Assembly (NCBI GenBank): GCA_037043015.1
Contig: CM073329.1
Coordinates: forward strand, 4,666,648-4,730,647
Length of the DNA: 64,000 nt
Source: Bryum argenteum
Taxonomy: Eukaryota; Streptophyta; Bryopsida; Bryales; Bryaceae
Direction: 5' to 3'
Positions 1 to 9,318 of this stretch are shown piece by piece. The position numbers and the translations under genes are program-made. The stretch's first letter is position 1. Every line of letters starts with the position of its first letter. A model generated the notes under the pieces. It was not told where the DNA came from, did no database searches, and was given only the letters and a program-made list of their open reading frames with translations.

Positions 1-325
1 GAGATCCGGTTTATACGGTGAGTCATAGTCTTCCCGAGGCATAATCATTTCCGTACGTTATTGGATGGTGGGAGGGAGTTTTCCTCTCGAGGCGTGGTTC
101 TCTCGGCGATATTCTCTTCATCATCATCCTCGATTCCTCGGCACTGGGCGTGTTTCTTTCCGAACAAGGCCGTTCTCATCGCAACTCCGAAGGCTACACG
201 ATTCTGTCATATCGCAATCGATCTTCACAAGTCTCCCCTCTTCTATCAAAGACGCCGAGCCACAAACTTTACGGGATCCCGGTTCAAGATTTCAAGTCCC
301 ACCGACGGGCAAGACTCGAATTCAT
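1..325 (-). pseudogene. SBP-box (SPL) gene 5' fragment, copy 1 (cut by window)
   Basis: Minus-strand start of a SQUAMOSA promoter-binding-like gene. The ATG at 325-323 reads MNSSLARRWDLKS, the beginning of the W-D-L-x-x-W-x-W-D signature that opens SPL1/SPL12-class proteins. In this copy the frame breaks right after WDLKS. Copies 2 and 3 have the continuation (SWNWDPVKFVAQ) but are themselves shifted before it. The SBP-domain half lies left of the window. Differences from the other copies cluster at CG/CTG sites, so some breaks may be sequencing artefacts. Confidence 0.6.
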
Positions 326-2980
326 CTCGCAGAGGATACTTAGAGCACCATCGATTTCCTTTTCTCAACACTATCTGTGTGCAATGGTTGTACTCCATTG
401 ACTGTTGAACAGAACACTATAATTCAGCACTTGCGATTCACAAATTCATTTGTCACGTCCAATTTCCTCAAGTCCATTTCATACAGAATTTCAATTACCC
501 TCAATGGGACGACTGATCACAGCGGTAAGGGTGATTAGAAGGAATTATACCCTCAAGAAAATTTAACAGACTGCAAAATTGCGCCTACGTCACACGAAGA
601 CTTCTGTTCTGTACACTAAGGGTGAGATCAAAAGAAAAGGGGCTCTGTCATTCCCGGGGGGATATCAAGAAACATGTATACGAATGACTTCTCTGACAAT
701 ACATAGAGACAATCATGTGTCGCTTAATTTGAAGGTGAAGCTGTGTCATCCTCACTTACAACATTGAAGCGGCCTTACGGTTTGAGACTCACCTGGAAAG
801 AATTGGTGTTGATAAAAAGGAGGACTAGTGCCATTGTGTATGTCGACACCAAGCACCCAACCCTAAACCTCTTTACATCGCTACGTTCGCGGTGCCACTA
901 TCAGGATAGAATACATTGATCACATCTTGCATAGACCATGAAAGAAAGCTGGAAGAGTTCCAGACAAGCTCTTCCGTAAAAAGGAGCACCATCGGAAGCT
1001 AATGCGATATATCTACTGCGTCTTAGAAGTAAACCCTAATATGCAAAACCCTGCTTTGAGAACAGGCTAGATCATCGTCGTAACAGAGATGCAAGAAAGT
1101 AAACCAGAGATCAATTAAATGGATCAATAGTTCACCCACAAGTATGTATTCGGATGCACACTTGATTTTCATCATCTCTCTAATTCGAAACAAACCTACA
1201 CATGCATGGTGATATGAAAGTGGCATGGTGCGTCCCAAAGAGTAAAAAAAATGACGCCGCTCTCTCGGGCAATGGAATATGCGCGCGACTCCGCTTCTCA
1301 CAAGACTTCCTCTTGCGTAAAGTGGAACTTCATGTGAGCGAGATGTTTCTCTCCGGCGTTACCAATGGACTCTACGACCACAAATGCGATTGCATGGTCG
1401 CCACGATATGAAAGAGCAACACTCCGCCAAGAGTGCGGCCCCGTCGTCTCTCGAAATGTCTCAACATGTGCTCGACGACGGTGGCATGGTCTGTCCCAAC
1501 GAGTAATGGCGTGACGTTGCTCTCAGGGCAATGGAATATGCAACCTCGGTTTCCACGCGCAATGGAGTTCGCAATACGTCAACAACCCACAATCGTGTGA
1601 AGGAACAGAGGGTCACTCCGTTATACCGCAGGGTCGCAAGAAATGAGTTACTGATTTCAAGATCAGCACAATGAGAAGACACAATGGAGGCACCCAACCC
1701 TAAACCTCTTTACATCGCTACTTAGCAACCTAGAGATTGTGCATGCATGCTTGGTAAGACAACACTCAAAACACACAACACTTGCCTAGTAAACTCCATA
1801 GTACAATCCACCAACACTCAATAAGAATCATTTGACCACTCGCGACAACAACAACAGCAAACAGGTGCACCAATGCGGGTGCAACGGCGAGAGAGGGGAG
1901 AGGGAAAGTGTGAAAGAGAATGAACTAAGTAGAAGGTGGAGGAGCCTTCTTCATGACTATCTATGGCGGCTCTCCCTTGCCTCGCCCGCACCAACAACCG
2001 TCAATAAATAATGATTCTCAAACAAGAAACACGTCATTTAAATTTGTCAAAAAGACCCTAAGTGCATTTAGTGTTGCCTAAGTGTAATTAGTGTTGCCTA
2101 AGTGCATTTTAGTGTTTAAGTGCATTTAGTCTTTTTAGAGGCATCCAAAGAGTTGTACAATGCTTCCTACACTCTTTCTTTACTTCCTTACATTCTTAAA
2201 AATTCCACCAAGTTACATTGGATTCTCAATAGTTTGATTATGCTTTCTTATGCAACCAATTGGACATTGATTCGTTATTTATTTTTTAACAACCAATTTA
2301 TATTGATTTATTATGATCTTAGCTACTTGCTTCACGTATTCCCACAAATCATTGTAAATCTTGTTTCAATGTGATTAAGGGGCTATTTGGGTACATTACA
2401 AGGTGGAGCTAGTCAGAATACTTGTAACTATTTCAATGAGCAATTCCATTGATGTGCATGGTTGTATTTCAAGCATTCTTTTTTCATGTACCAAAAGTTA
2501 CCATACTTGTAATAATTACCACGTCCGCCATACTTTGTAATAACATCTCTAACTTCTTTTGCAAGAGAGTACTAGGACCGAGGCTAGCCCTACTCGTAGC
2601 CCTAGAACATTGTAGCCTCACTCACGTTCAAATGGCCCACATGCACATATTTCTAAGCCCTCTAATGTACGATGAAGATTCCAACCCGCCATCATTTGGA
2701 CTCAATTGCCAATATTGATACAATCATAGACTTTCATTTTCCTTCATAATAAAACAAGTCAACTAGATTCTCAAATTGAGAGATTCTTTTTTTTACTTTT
2801 TATGTATAAGGTGAGCTACTAAATAATGGCCCCGATGTATGTGTGGGAAATTTGTGAGGACATTAGCGATGGAGGAAACTTTTGCAAATGGGCATAGTAA
2901 GTGAAAGACTAGACCAAGTGGAATCATCATGTTTGAACTCTTTCACAAATTGCCATGAATTTTGTGAGCTGGAATTATGA
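325..2980. other. Unit spacer right of the SPL fragment (no gene seen)
   Basis: No convincing coding region is seen in 325-2980 of copy 1, nor in the equivalents at 9319-11970 and 19002-21640. Reading frames here are short and differ between copies. The stretch just right of the SPL ATG is the natural place for its promoter and leader. A short repeated word (gcctaagtgcatttagtgtt) stands three times in tandem near 2060-2130. Confidence 0.5.
853..1720. repeat. Internal short duplications in the SPL-side spacer, copy 1
   Basis: Two direct duplications lie in this spacer. A ~30-bp word (cacccaaccctaaacctc and on) occurs at about 853-884 and 1689-1720. A ~70-bp block (ggcatggt, then tcccaa, ending ggcaatggaatatgc) occurs at about 1221-1280 and 1482-1541. 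Both pairs recur at equivalent places in copies 2 and 3, for example 19878-19950 and 20147-20210, so they predate the large duplication. Confidence 0.7.
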
Positions 2981-4440
2981 AAGTTTTAAAATGGTGCCCC
3001 TAAATGACACCCTAAATGACTACCTAAATGTCACTCCAAATGACACCCTAAATGACACCCTAAATGGTGCCCCTAAACATGCCCCTAATGGAGCCCCTAA
3101 ATGGTGCCCCTAAATGGAGTCCCTAAATGACACCCTAAATGACACCCTAAATGGCACCTAATGGACACCCTAAATGACACCCTAATGGACACCGTGAATG
3201 GTGCCACTAAATGACGCCCTAAATGACATCATAAATGACACCATAAATGACACCCGAATGAACACCATAAATGACACCCGAATGAACACCCTAAATGGTG
3301 CCCCTAAATGACACCCGAATGAACACCATAAATGACACCCGAATGAACACCCTAAATGGTGCCCCTAAATGACACCCTAAATGGTGCCCCTAAATGACGC
3401 CCTAAATGACACCTTAAATGACACCCTAAATGACACCCTAGTTGACACCCTAATGGACACCGTAAATGGTGCCACTAAATGACGCCCTAAATGACATCAT
3501 AAATGACACCATAAATGACACCCGAATGAACACCATAAATGACACCCGAATGAACACCCTAAATGGTGCCCCTAAATGACACCCTAAATGGTGCCCCTAA
3601 ATGATGGCCCTAAATCGTGCCCCTAAATGATGGCCCTAAATCGTGCCCCTAAATGGTGCCCCTATATGGAGCCCCTGAATGGAGCCCCTAATTGGAGCCC
3701 CTAAATGGTGCCCCTAATTGATGGCCCTAAATCGTGCCCCTCAATGGTGCCCCTAACTGGAGCCCCTTAATGGAGCCCCTAAATGAGCCCCTAAATGACA
3801 CCCTAAATGACACCCTATATGGTGCCCCTAAATGACGCCCTAAATGAAACCCTCAATGACACCCTAAAAGACACCCTAAATGGTGCCCCTAAATGACACC
3901 CTAATGGACACCCTAAATGACACCCTAAATGACACTCTATATGTCACCCTAAATGGTGCCTCTAAAGGGAGCCCTTAAGTGACACCCTAAATGACACCCT
4001 AAATGACACCCTAAATGGTGCCCCTAAATGGTGCCCCTAAATGGTGCCCCTAAATGGTGCCCCTAAATGGTGCCCCTAAAGGACACCCTAAAAGACACTC
4101 TAAATGGTGCCCCTAAATGACACCCTAATGGACACCCTAAATGGTGCTCCTAAATGACACCCTAAATGACATCATAAATGGTGCCCCTAAACAGAGCCCC
4201 TAAATGGTGCCCCTAAATGGAGCTCCTAAATGACACCCTAAGCGACACCCTAAATGACACCCTACATGGCACCCTAAATGACACCCTAAATGACACCCTA
4301 AATGGCACCCTAAATGACACCCGATAATGTCCATAATAGGTACATGAAAATGAATGGGGTCTGAAGCTATTATGTACCTTTGGTGGACTTAAGAAATTAA
4401 CCCTACTATAGTGAGCCATACTTAGTCTACCGTAGTTTAT
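2880..4440. mobile_element. Dispersed element hosting the minisatellite (copy 1; also 11870-14125 and 21540-23790)
   Basis: The DNA flanking the minisatellite matches two other places in the window that lack the expansion. The left flank is ctagaccaagtggaatcatc, then caaattgccatgaattttg. The right flank is gaagctattatgtacctttg, then cttaagaa and gtgagccata. The same order of flank, short TGGTGCCCT core and flank is at 27690-27905 (inside a syntaxin intron) and more weakly at 61786-61990. I infer a short non-autonomous repeat family whose core word expanded here. Clear terminal inverted repeats and target duplications were not found. Confidence 0.55.
2983..4328. repeat. CCCTAAA-containing minisatellite, copy 1 (~1.35 kb)
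   Basis: Tandem array of two interchangeable words, CCCTAAATGACA (12 bp) and CCCCTAAATGGTG (13 bp), plus variants (CCGAATGAACA, CATAAATGACA, CCCTAAATGATGG). Most words contain CCCTAAA, the heptamer of the common plant telomere repeat, followed by TGACA or TGGTG. Higher-order blocks of several words recur. The reverse strand gives an open frame with a 4-residue peptide repeat (RVSF), which looks like a by-product of the 12-bp period. Confidence 0.95.
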
Positions 4441-5720
4441 GGTGAGGTAAACTTACTAAAATAAAACTTTTGCCTCTCTATTCAAATAGTTGATCAGAGA
4501 ATAAGTTATATCATTTGCATTTAAAATGCAAAGCACCAAAATTAATGGTGATTCATTTGTAAGAGTCTCAATCTAATAGAAATGGTTGAACCGGGCCCAT
4601 TGCTCCTTTTCTTACAAGTAGCCCATCCCATTTTAACAACATGTGAGCCTTACTTGCTTAATTATGCAAAATAATATTTAATGCCAGATGCAGTTGAACT
4701 CTCGATAATCACGACTCAGTACTGATAAGATCTGATAGTGGGTGAACATTCTGATAAGCAATTGGTCTTAAAAGCAGTTGAAGCCCCAAATTTCATTTAC
4801 TTATAATTCTCTCTTGAATAAGAACCCAATGTGGACATAATAATTAAATTTAGATTTGATCAATTTGGGATCTAACCCAACAACCCAAATCAATGATACA
4901 GTCAACATTGGATGAAATGGGTCAATTCTGAGACATTGATGAGAGGAATTATGTAACTTTTTGTGAAAAATGAATGAAATTTTGATGGAAGGAATGAGAC
5001 TTGAGGAGATACATGAAACTTTGATCATGGAATGAATGAGACTCTGATGAAATAAGGAATTAAAAGTATTTTAATTGCTGAAATTGATGAAAATTTAGTG
5101 AGACTCATGTAACTTCAGTGGACACTCAGGTGTTCATGAGAAGTTAGAATGAAATTCAGAAATAATATTTGAGTTGTCGAAATATTTGAACCTCACTATT
5201 TGAAGTTTTGAACCTCACTATTTGAAGTTTTGAACCTCACTATTTGAACCTCAACCTGATGAAACTCACAAAACTTTTGATGAGATCTTACTGGAATGCT
5301 GGTAAATCACCGATTGTGCAACTTTGATGAGCAATTGCAAAACTGGGTAATTGGAAAGTAACATTTATCTGTAAGAAGAATGGATCTTACTTTCAAAGTT
5401 TCACCAAACCGTTAACCGGTTTATGAAATTTGTGCATCTTAATTTTTAGAGAGACCAGGCTGTAATTTGGACATTCCAAGATATGAAGCTTTTATTGGAC
5501 TCACGTTTGGTAGAATCTAAGATAATTATCTGTACTAGTCCAAACTTAGTTGAATGTGGCACACTCCAGGCTAATCAAGGAGCGAGTCCCGTCATCACCT
5601 GTGATTCTTTACAAGGAGATACGAGGGTAGGGTTATAAGAGTAGATATCCGCACCTCAGGGGCTCTCCCATACAGAAGTCCACTTCTTCATGTGGATCCT
5701 CGCCGAACATTGCTTCTGTC
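4440..5720. other. Spacer between minisatellite and papain-like gene (no gene seen)
   Basis: AT-rich DNA, with equivalents at 14125-15408 and 23790-25056. It holds the 22-bp repeat and loosely repeated gaatgaatgaaattttgatg-type words near 4970-5050. The right end (about 5450-5720) is the likely 3' untranslated region of the papain-like gene. Confidence 0.5.
5188..5255. repeat. 22-bp tandem repeat (3 units; also 14875-14942, and 2 units at 24546-24590)
   Basis: The unit gaacctcactatttgaagtt is repeated head-to-tail. Copies 1 and 2 of the large array have three units and copy 3 has two. This copy-number difference agrees with the closer relationship of copies 1 and 2 in this half of the unit. 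Confidence 0.85.
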
Positions 5721-5721
5721 G

Positions 5722-6379
5722 TCAATTCAATCTTCTACCAACAGAATGAGCCAGGCCCAAAAATCCATCCAACAGCCCTACACCCATAAACCGGAATAAG
5801 GATCTGTTTCGCAATGCATCTCTGGTGGCAGTTAATCTCTGCCTCGCTCGCTGGAGGACTTGTCTACTCTTGGCACGGTAAGGAGTCAAAAAGCTTTGGC
5901 AAGCTCCCCGGGCATGGTACGCTCCACTTCCGTAAGCTCCTTCAGCTTCTCCTCGACAATCGTTTTCACTCGCTTATCCAGAGTGTTGGCGATGATCCAC
6001 TTGAGAATGGCCCTGGCACTTAGGTTCACATATTTCCAGCAATTCGAAGACAGAACATTGTAGTGACAATTGTCGGAGGAAGCCAGAAGGTGCCTCAGCT
6101 TCTCCACTGTCCACTTCTCCCTGCCCACGCCCAGGTTGATTCTACCCGTTGTAAATCGGTTACTGTACCGACCTGGTCTGTCATCTCCATCATCTTTCCA
6201 CATTTCAGGATCTTCGATGCCCTCCACTACGAACACTTTGATGCCGCCATTGTTATTCCTCGCACGTGTCACCTCCTTTCTCTGCCTTGATCCATTTCCC
6301 ATTGCCGAATCTCACAGCAAGGGAATGGTGAATGAAGAGCAACCCTCGGTTGTCCATCCGTTGTCCAACCATCGGTTGT
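5722..6379 (-). pseudogene. Papain-like gene, copy 1: 5' end lost, frameshifted
   Basis: Duplicate of the gene described at 25057-25864. It starts, after the syntaxin-derived chimera at 6380, with MDNRGLLFIHHSLAVRF. It keeps the SSNCWKYV motif but has five A residues instead of six near 5888-5893. The frame therefore ends after ELAKAF, removing about 55 C-terminal residues present in copies 2 and 3. The first ~57 residues of copy 3 are missing. It is most likely non-functional. Confidence 0.75.
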
Positions 6380-6453
6380 CCAATATACAAGTTACCATGC
6401 CTCCTTTTTCTGAGTCTCCTCTGCCTGCAATTACCAAAAACCATCGTCAACCT
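6380..6453 (-). pseudogene. Captured piece of syntaxin last exon and intron, copy 1
   Basis: This 74-bp stretch matches 27516-27590 of the syntaxin gene: intron end, TTGCAG acceptor, and exon 8 codons for AEETQKKGGMVTCIL, with one T deleted in the poly-T/K codons. To its left the match stops at ccaata and is followed by short ggttgtcca repeats that lead into the papain-like gene. To its right it stops within the intron. It is a template-switch-like filler, not a gene. Confidence 0.85.
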
Positions 6454-6837
6454 TATACTAATTAGGAAAATTATCAAGACCCCTTCCAGGGCTTATACAA
6501 CATTATACTAATTCCTAAATTTGAATCATATAAATTTTCTTCCCAAAATGAACACTTGACTAGCTTAGAATTCATTGGGCTTTGTTGTTGAATGGGTACT
6601 AAGTAAGCCTGGTGTAGAGTTTTGGGGGAGCTAGAGATTGAAGAGTATGCATCATTTAGAGTTTTCCAAAGCGGATACAAAGACATGTTTGAGGCATGAT
6701 TTGAGTTTGGTTGAGTAGGGAGGAGTGCCAGAGCGTGTTTGGATTTCGAGAATGTAGGAGGGGGGTAGATTTCGGGGGTTGGGATGTAGGAGAGGCATAG
6801 AGGGGGAGGGATTGGGGATCTAGGAAAAAGGCGTAAG

Positions 6838-7035
6838 GATTATCTTTTGAGATAGAAAGAGAGAGAGAGAGAGTGATTATTTTTAGAGATAGAAAGAGAA
6901 AGAGTGAGTGTGTTCATATGTATGTTCATGTGTGCAAGGATTTTTAGAGATAGAGAAAGAGAGAGCGTGTTTAGTTTCAGAGATAGAAAGAGAGAGAATG
7001 TAAGGGTTGTTTTTAGAGATAGAAAGAGAGAGAAT
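6838..7035. repeat. GA-rich purine tract, copy 1 unit (also 16525-16722)
   Basis: Degenerate microsatellite made of gagatagaaagagagaga-type words repeated five times, with spacers such as tgtgttca and gtgcaagg. It is present in copies 1 and 2 and absent from copy 3, which ends earlier. Open frames through it encode only low-complexity RDRERE or LSLSLS peptides. Confidence 0.85.
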
Positions 7036-8437
7036 GTTAGTATGTTCACGTGTGCATGTTCATACCTCAAAAGTTGTTCACCTACTCGATTTCATTCAAT
7101 GTATAAATGCCCATCGTTTGATACTAATGTCCATCGTTTGATGCTAATGTCCATGATACCACTAGTGACTCCATTCCCAGAAAAGTTGAACTAGAGCCAC
7201 TAACTTGGATCTTTTTGTAAGTTTGAAATACACAACATCAAGGCCTGAAGTAGTAGAAATGTTTACATCACTCAATCATGTAGAGTTAGTACAATTGAAG
7301 GCCATTGACTACCCTAGCTTCAAAAGCGTACAATTATGACTTGAAAACTGTAGGTTTTGGGGGTGACAACAGCGGGATTCGAACCCACTAAAAGAGTCCA
7401 TTTACTCTATTGTCTGTTACGCGGTGCAGAGGCAATTCGGAAACTTGGGGGCAGAATTTGGAACTTACACATTTGGGAAATCACAACCTGGACAGAATAA
7501 ATAAACGCATTCAACTTAGCGTGGTATGAAGAGCAAAACAAATTGATAGTTCAAGCAATGTTAAATACTCAGTCGGGGTAGAAAAATCAATACCTGCTCC
7601 AGCAACATCTACCTAGGCAACAGTCAACCAGATAGTGCAAGCAGAATTGAAAAGTACTATGCAAGGAAAACCTTACCTTCAACAATATCTGCAGTTGATT
7701 CTCAAAGCTTCATGCAAGTAATCACAACCCCAAAATGCAGATTTATTCAACTCCTACACATGTCAACCAAACCAACCCCAGATTACAGATTTGCCCTTGA
7801 TCAAAGTCTAATATACATGAACGAAAGTCGTACACAACCGGTACATAAAATAAACATCATTTGTACATCACATAATGCATATATTGATAAGTCCTATTCA
7901 TGACTTTAGCCGACTCACTGAGACAGGTACCCCAATTACAACCTTCCTTTCAATATGTGCACACTTCACTCTTTCTGATCACTGCTTACCGTTTTCAATG
8001 TTATCAACCTCATACCTGAGTTTCACAATAAGGCCACGAAATAAGACAGATCTGCTCAAATGACATATACTTTTATGACATGATCAACCCAATGATCTAA
8101 AACTGAATGTCAAAAAACCACCGTTTAACCCAGGTCAATTCGAACAACTGAAACAACCAGATACAAGCGAAACCAAGTTCTGGATGTTAAAAACCACACC
8201 CGCGTACGAAAATCCACAACTAAGAATGTACAAATTAGTCTGAATGTATTTCGATAGCATTTGATACTGAAAACAGATTGAGCCATTGCCTGGCTGCTGA
8301 CGTGAACACATGGAACTAAACATATGAAGACACAAATCCATGCTTAAACTCTTGACAGAAGCTTCACTCAAATCATATGAATCATGTTCTTTACCTGTTA
8401 GCTAAGAGTCCAAGATATTGAGTAGCCAGGCTTCCGA
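7036..8437. other. Unit spacer with probable 3'UTR (no gene seen)
   Basis: Non-coding DNA, with equivalents at 16723-18123, containing the tRNA-like element. On the right (about 8100-8437) is AT-rich DNA that would be the 3'UTR of the orphan exon at 8438-8551. Confidence 0.4.
7365..7414 (-). ncRNA. tRNA-like minigene without D arm, copy 1 unit (also 17052-17101)
   Basis: On the minus strand 50 nt fold as a 7-bp closing stem (GACAATA with TGTTGTC, one G-T pair), a 4-bp anticodon-like hairpin (GAGT/ACTC, 6-nt loop) and a T arm. In copy 1 the T arm has the stem GTGGG/CCCGC and loop TTCGAAT. GGTTCGAATCC fits the RNA polymerase III B box. There is no D arm and no clear A box. Copy 2 keeps the closing stem and T loop with compensating changes in the T stem. 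It could be a truncated tRNA, a SINE head or chance. No tRNA identity is assigned. Confidence 0.3.
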
Positions 8438-8551
8438 TCAACAACCCTGAGCCACCTTAAGTTTGCTCTCTTCAGCCATGAAAAAGGCCCGGGCAGCATC
8501 TGCATCAGCTCCTTTTGCCTTCATCAAACTGATCCAATGTCCAGATGAAAT
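8438..8551 (-). CDS. Last exon of an unrecognised gene, copy 1 unit
   Basis: A 38-codon terminal exon. A TTGTGCAG acceptor precedes ISSGHWISLMKAKG, then ADADAARAFFMAEESKLKVA and QGC before TGA at 8440-8438. The run is strongly coding-like and helical, with alternating charged and Ala residues. It has an upstream polypyrimidine/AG acceptor and AT-rich 3'UTR-like DNA at 8100-8437. The family is not recognised. The rest of the gene is absent from the unit: the DNA just upstream is the SPL fragment, so the exon seems stranded by duplication or fused to that fragment. Confidence 0.45.
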   Translation of the reverse strand: MSSGHWISLMKAKGADADAARAFFMAEESKLKVAQGC

Positions 8552-8761
8552 CTGCACAAGCACACGTCAGATAGCCAAAATAAAATGTAGACCGTGTACG
8601 AGTGTAGAAGCGCCCACCTACAATAGATGATTCGACATGCATTTACTCCAGCGTGCGTCTAAGACTAAGAAGGTATACAAGATCCCAAAAAAAAGAGATG
8701 ACTGAACTGGTCACTACGATTACGGTATGTCAGCAGTTGTAAGGCGAGAAACAGAATGATG

Positions 8762-9318
8762 CCTTCGAGGCTTTTGAATGCATCGAGATCACAAACTTTA
8801 CTTTGTGGCGCCTCCGCGCCTGTAATACTTCTTTGCTTTGCAGAGATCTGCTTTGCGAGCATCCACTTGGCACGATGGCACTTGATGTTGAGAAGATGGA
8901 GAACGATTTCGCTTGCCATTCTGCGAACCACCCCCATTTTCTTCGGACAGCGTGGGCATATGAATCTCCTCCAAGCTTCAGGCTACGAGATCCAGCTGCT
9001 TCTGGTGAGTCATAGTCTTCCCGAGGCATAATCATTTCCGTACATTATTGGATGGTGGCGAGGGAGTTTTCCTCTCAAATGTGGTTCTCTCGAGCGATAT
9101 TCTCTTCATCATCATCCTCGATTCCTCGGTGCACCTGGCGTGTTTCTTTCCTGAACAAGGCCGTTCTACTGCAACTCCGAAGGCTACACGATTCCTGTCA
9201 TACTGCAATCGATCTTCACAAGTCTCCCCTCTTCCATCAGCACGCTGAGCCACAAACTTTACGGGATCCCAGTTCCAAGATTTCAAGTCCCACTGACGGG
9301 GCAAGACTCCGAATTCAT
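8762..9318 (-). pseudogene. SBP-box (SPL) gene 5' fragment, copy 2
   Basis: A transcription-factor fragment of the SPL1/SPL12 (CNR) class. In order on the minus strand are the N-terminal WDLKSWNWDPVKFVAQ motif, a low-complexity linker, SLKLGGDSY (the L-x-L-K-L-G-G-x-x-Y box before the SBP domain), basic SQNGKRNRSPSSQ, and the first half of the SBP zinc domain. That half reads PSCQVD, then ADLCKAKKYYRR, then RHKV and HSKASKA, spread over shifting frames. The second zinc half (FCQQCSRFH and on), the bipartite NLS and the C-terminal ankyrin region are absent. One expected Cys (CQVxxC) reads as Arg. The fragment is truncated and frameshifted, so it is probably non-functional unless the shifts are assembly errors. 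Confidence 0.7.

Larger units (their letters stand above)
1..8986. repeat. Tandem array copy 1 (left-truncated by the window)
   Basis: First copy of a large direct tandem repeat. Sequence from about position 17 realigns with 9004 onward and with 18687 onward. The offset from copy 1 to copy 2 starts at 8987 and grows to about 9688 after the minisatellite, because copy 1 has a minisatellite about 700 bp shorter. By eye the copies are nearly identical outside the minisatellite. The unit holds an SPL 5' fragment, the minisatellite, the papain-like gene, a GA-rich tract, a tRNA-like element and one exon of an unidentified gene. The repeat continues to the left edge, so further copies may lie outside the window. 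Confidence 0.95.

Noticed and set aside
61..408. Plus-strand serine-rich frames at the start of each unit (also 9052-9393 and 18735-19196)
   Set aside because: They are the opposite strand of the SPL exon, change frame between copies and show no domain.
2983..4328. CRISPR array
   Set aside because: Repeats of 12-13 bp are contiguous with no unique spacers, and the DNA is clearly plant nuclear.
4213..4419. Minus-strand frames through the minisatellite encoding tandem RVSF peptides (also 13886-14104 and 23555-23773)
   Set aside because: A 12-bp repeat without stops in one frame makes such a peptide automatically. There is no conserved start region or splice evidence, and frames break wherever 13-bp words occur.
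6904..7194. Frames across the GA-rich tract (RDRERE or LSLSLS peptides)
   Set aside because: Low-complexity translation of a microsatellite.
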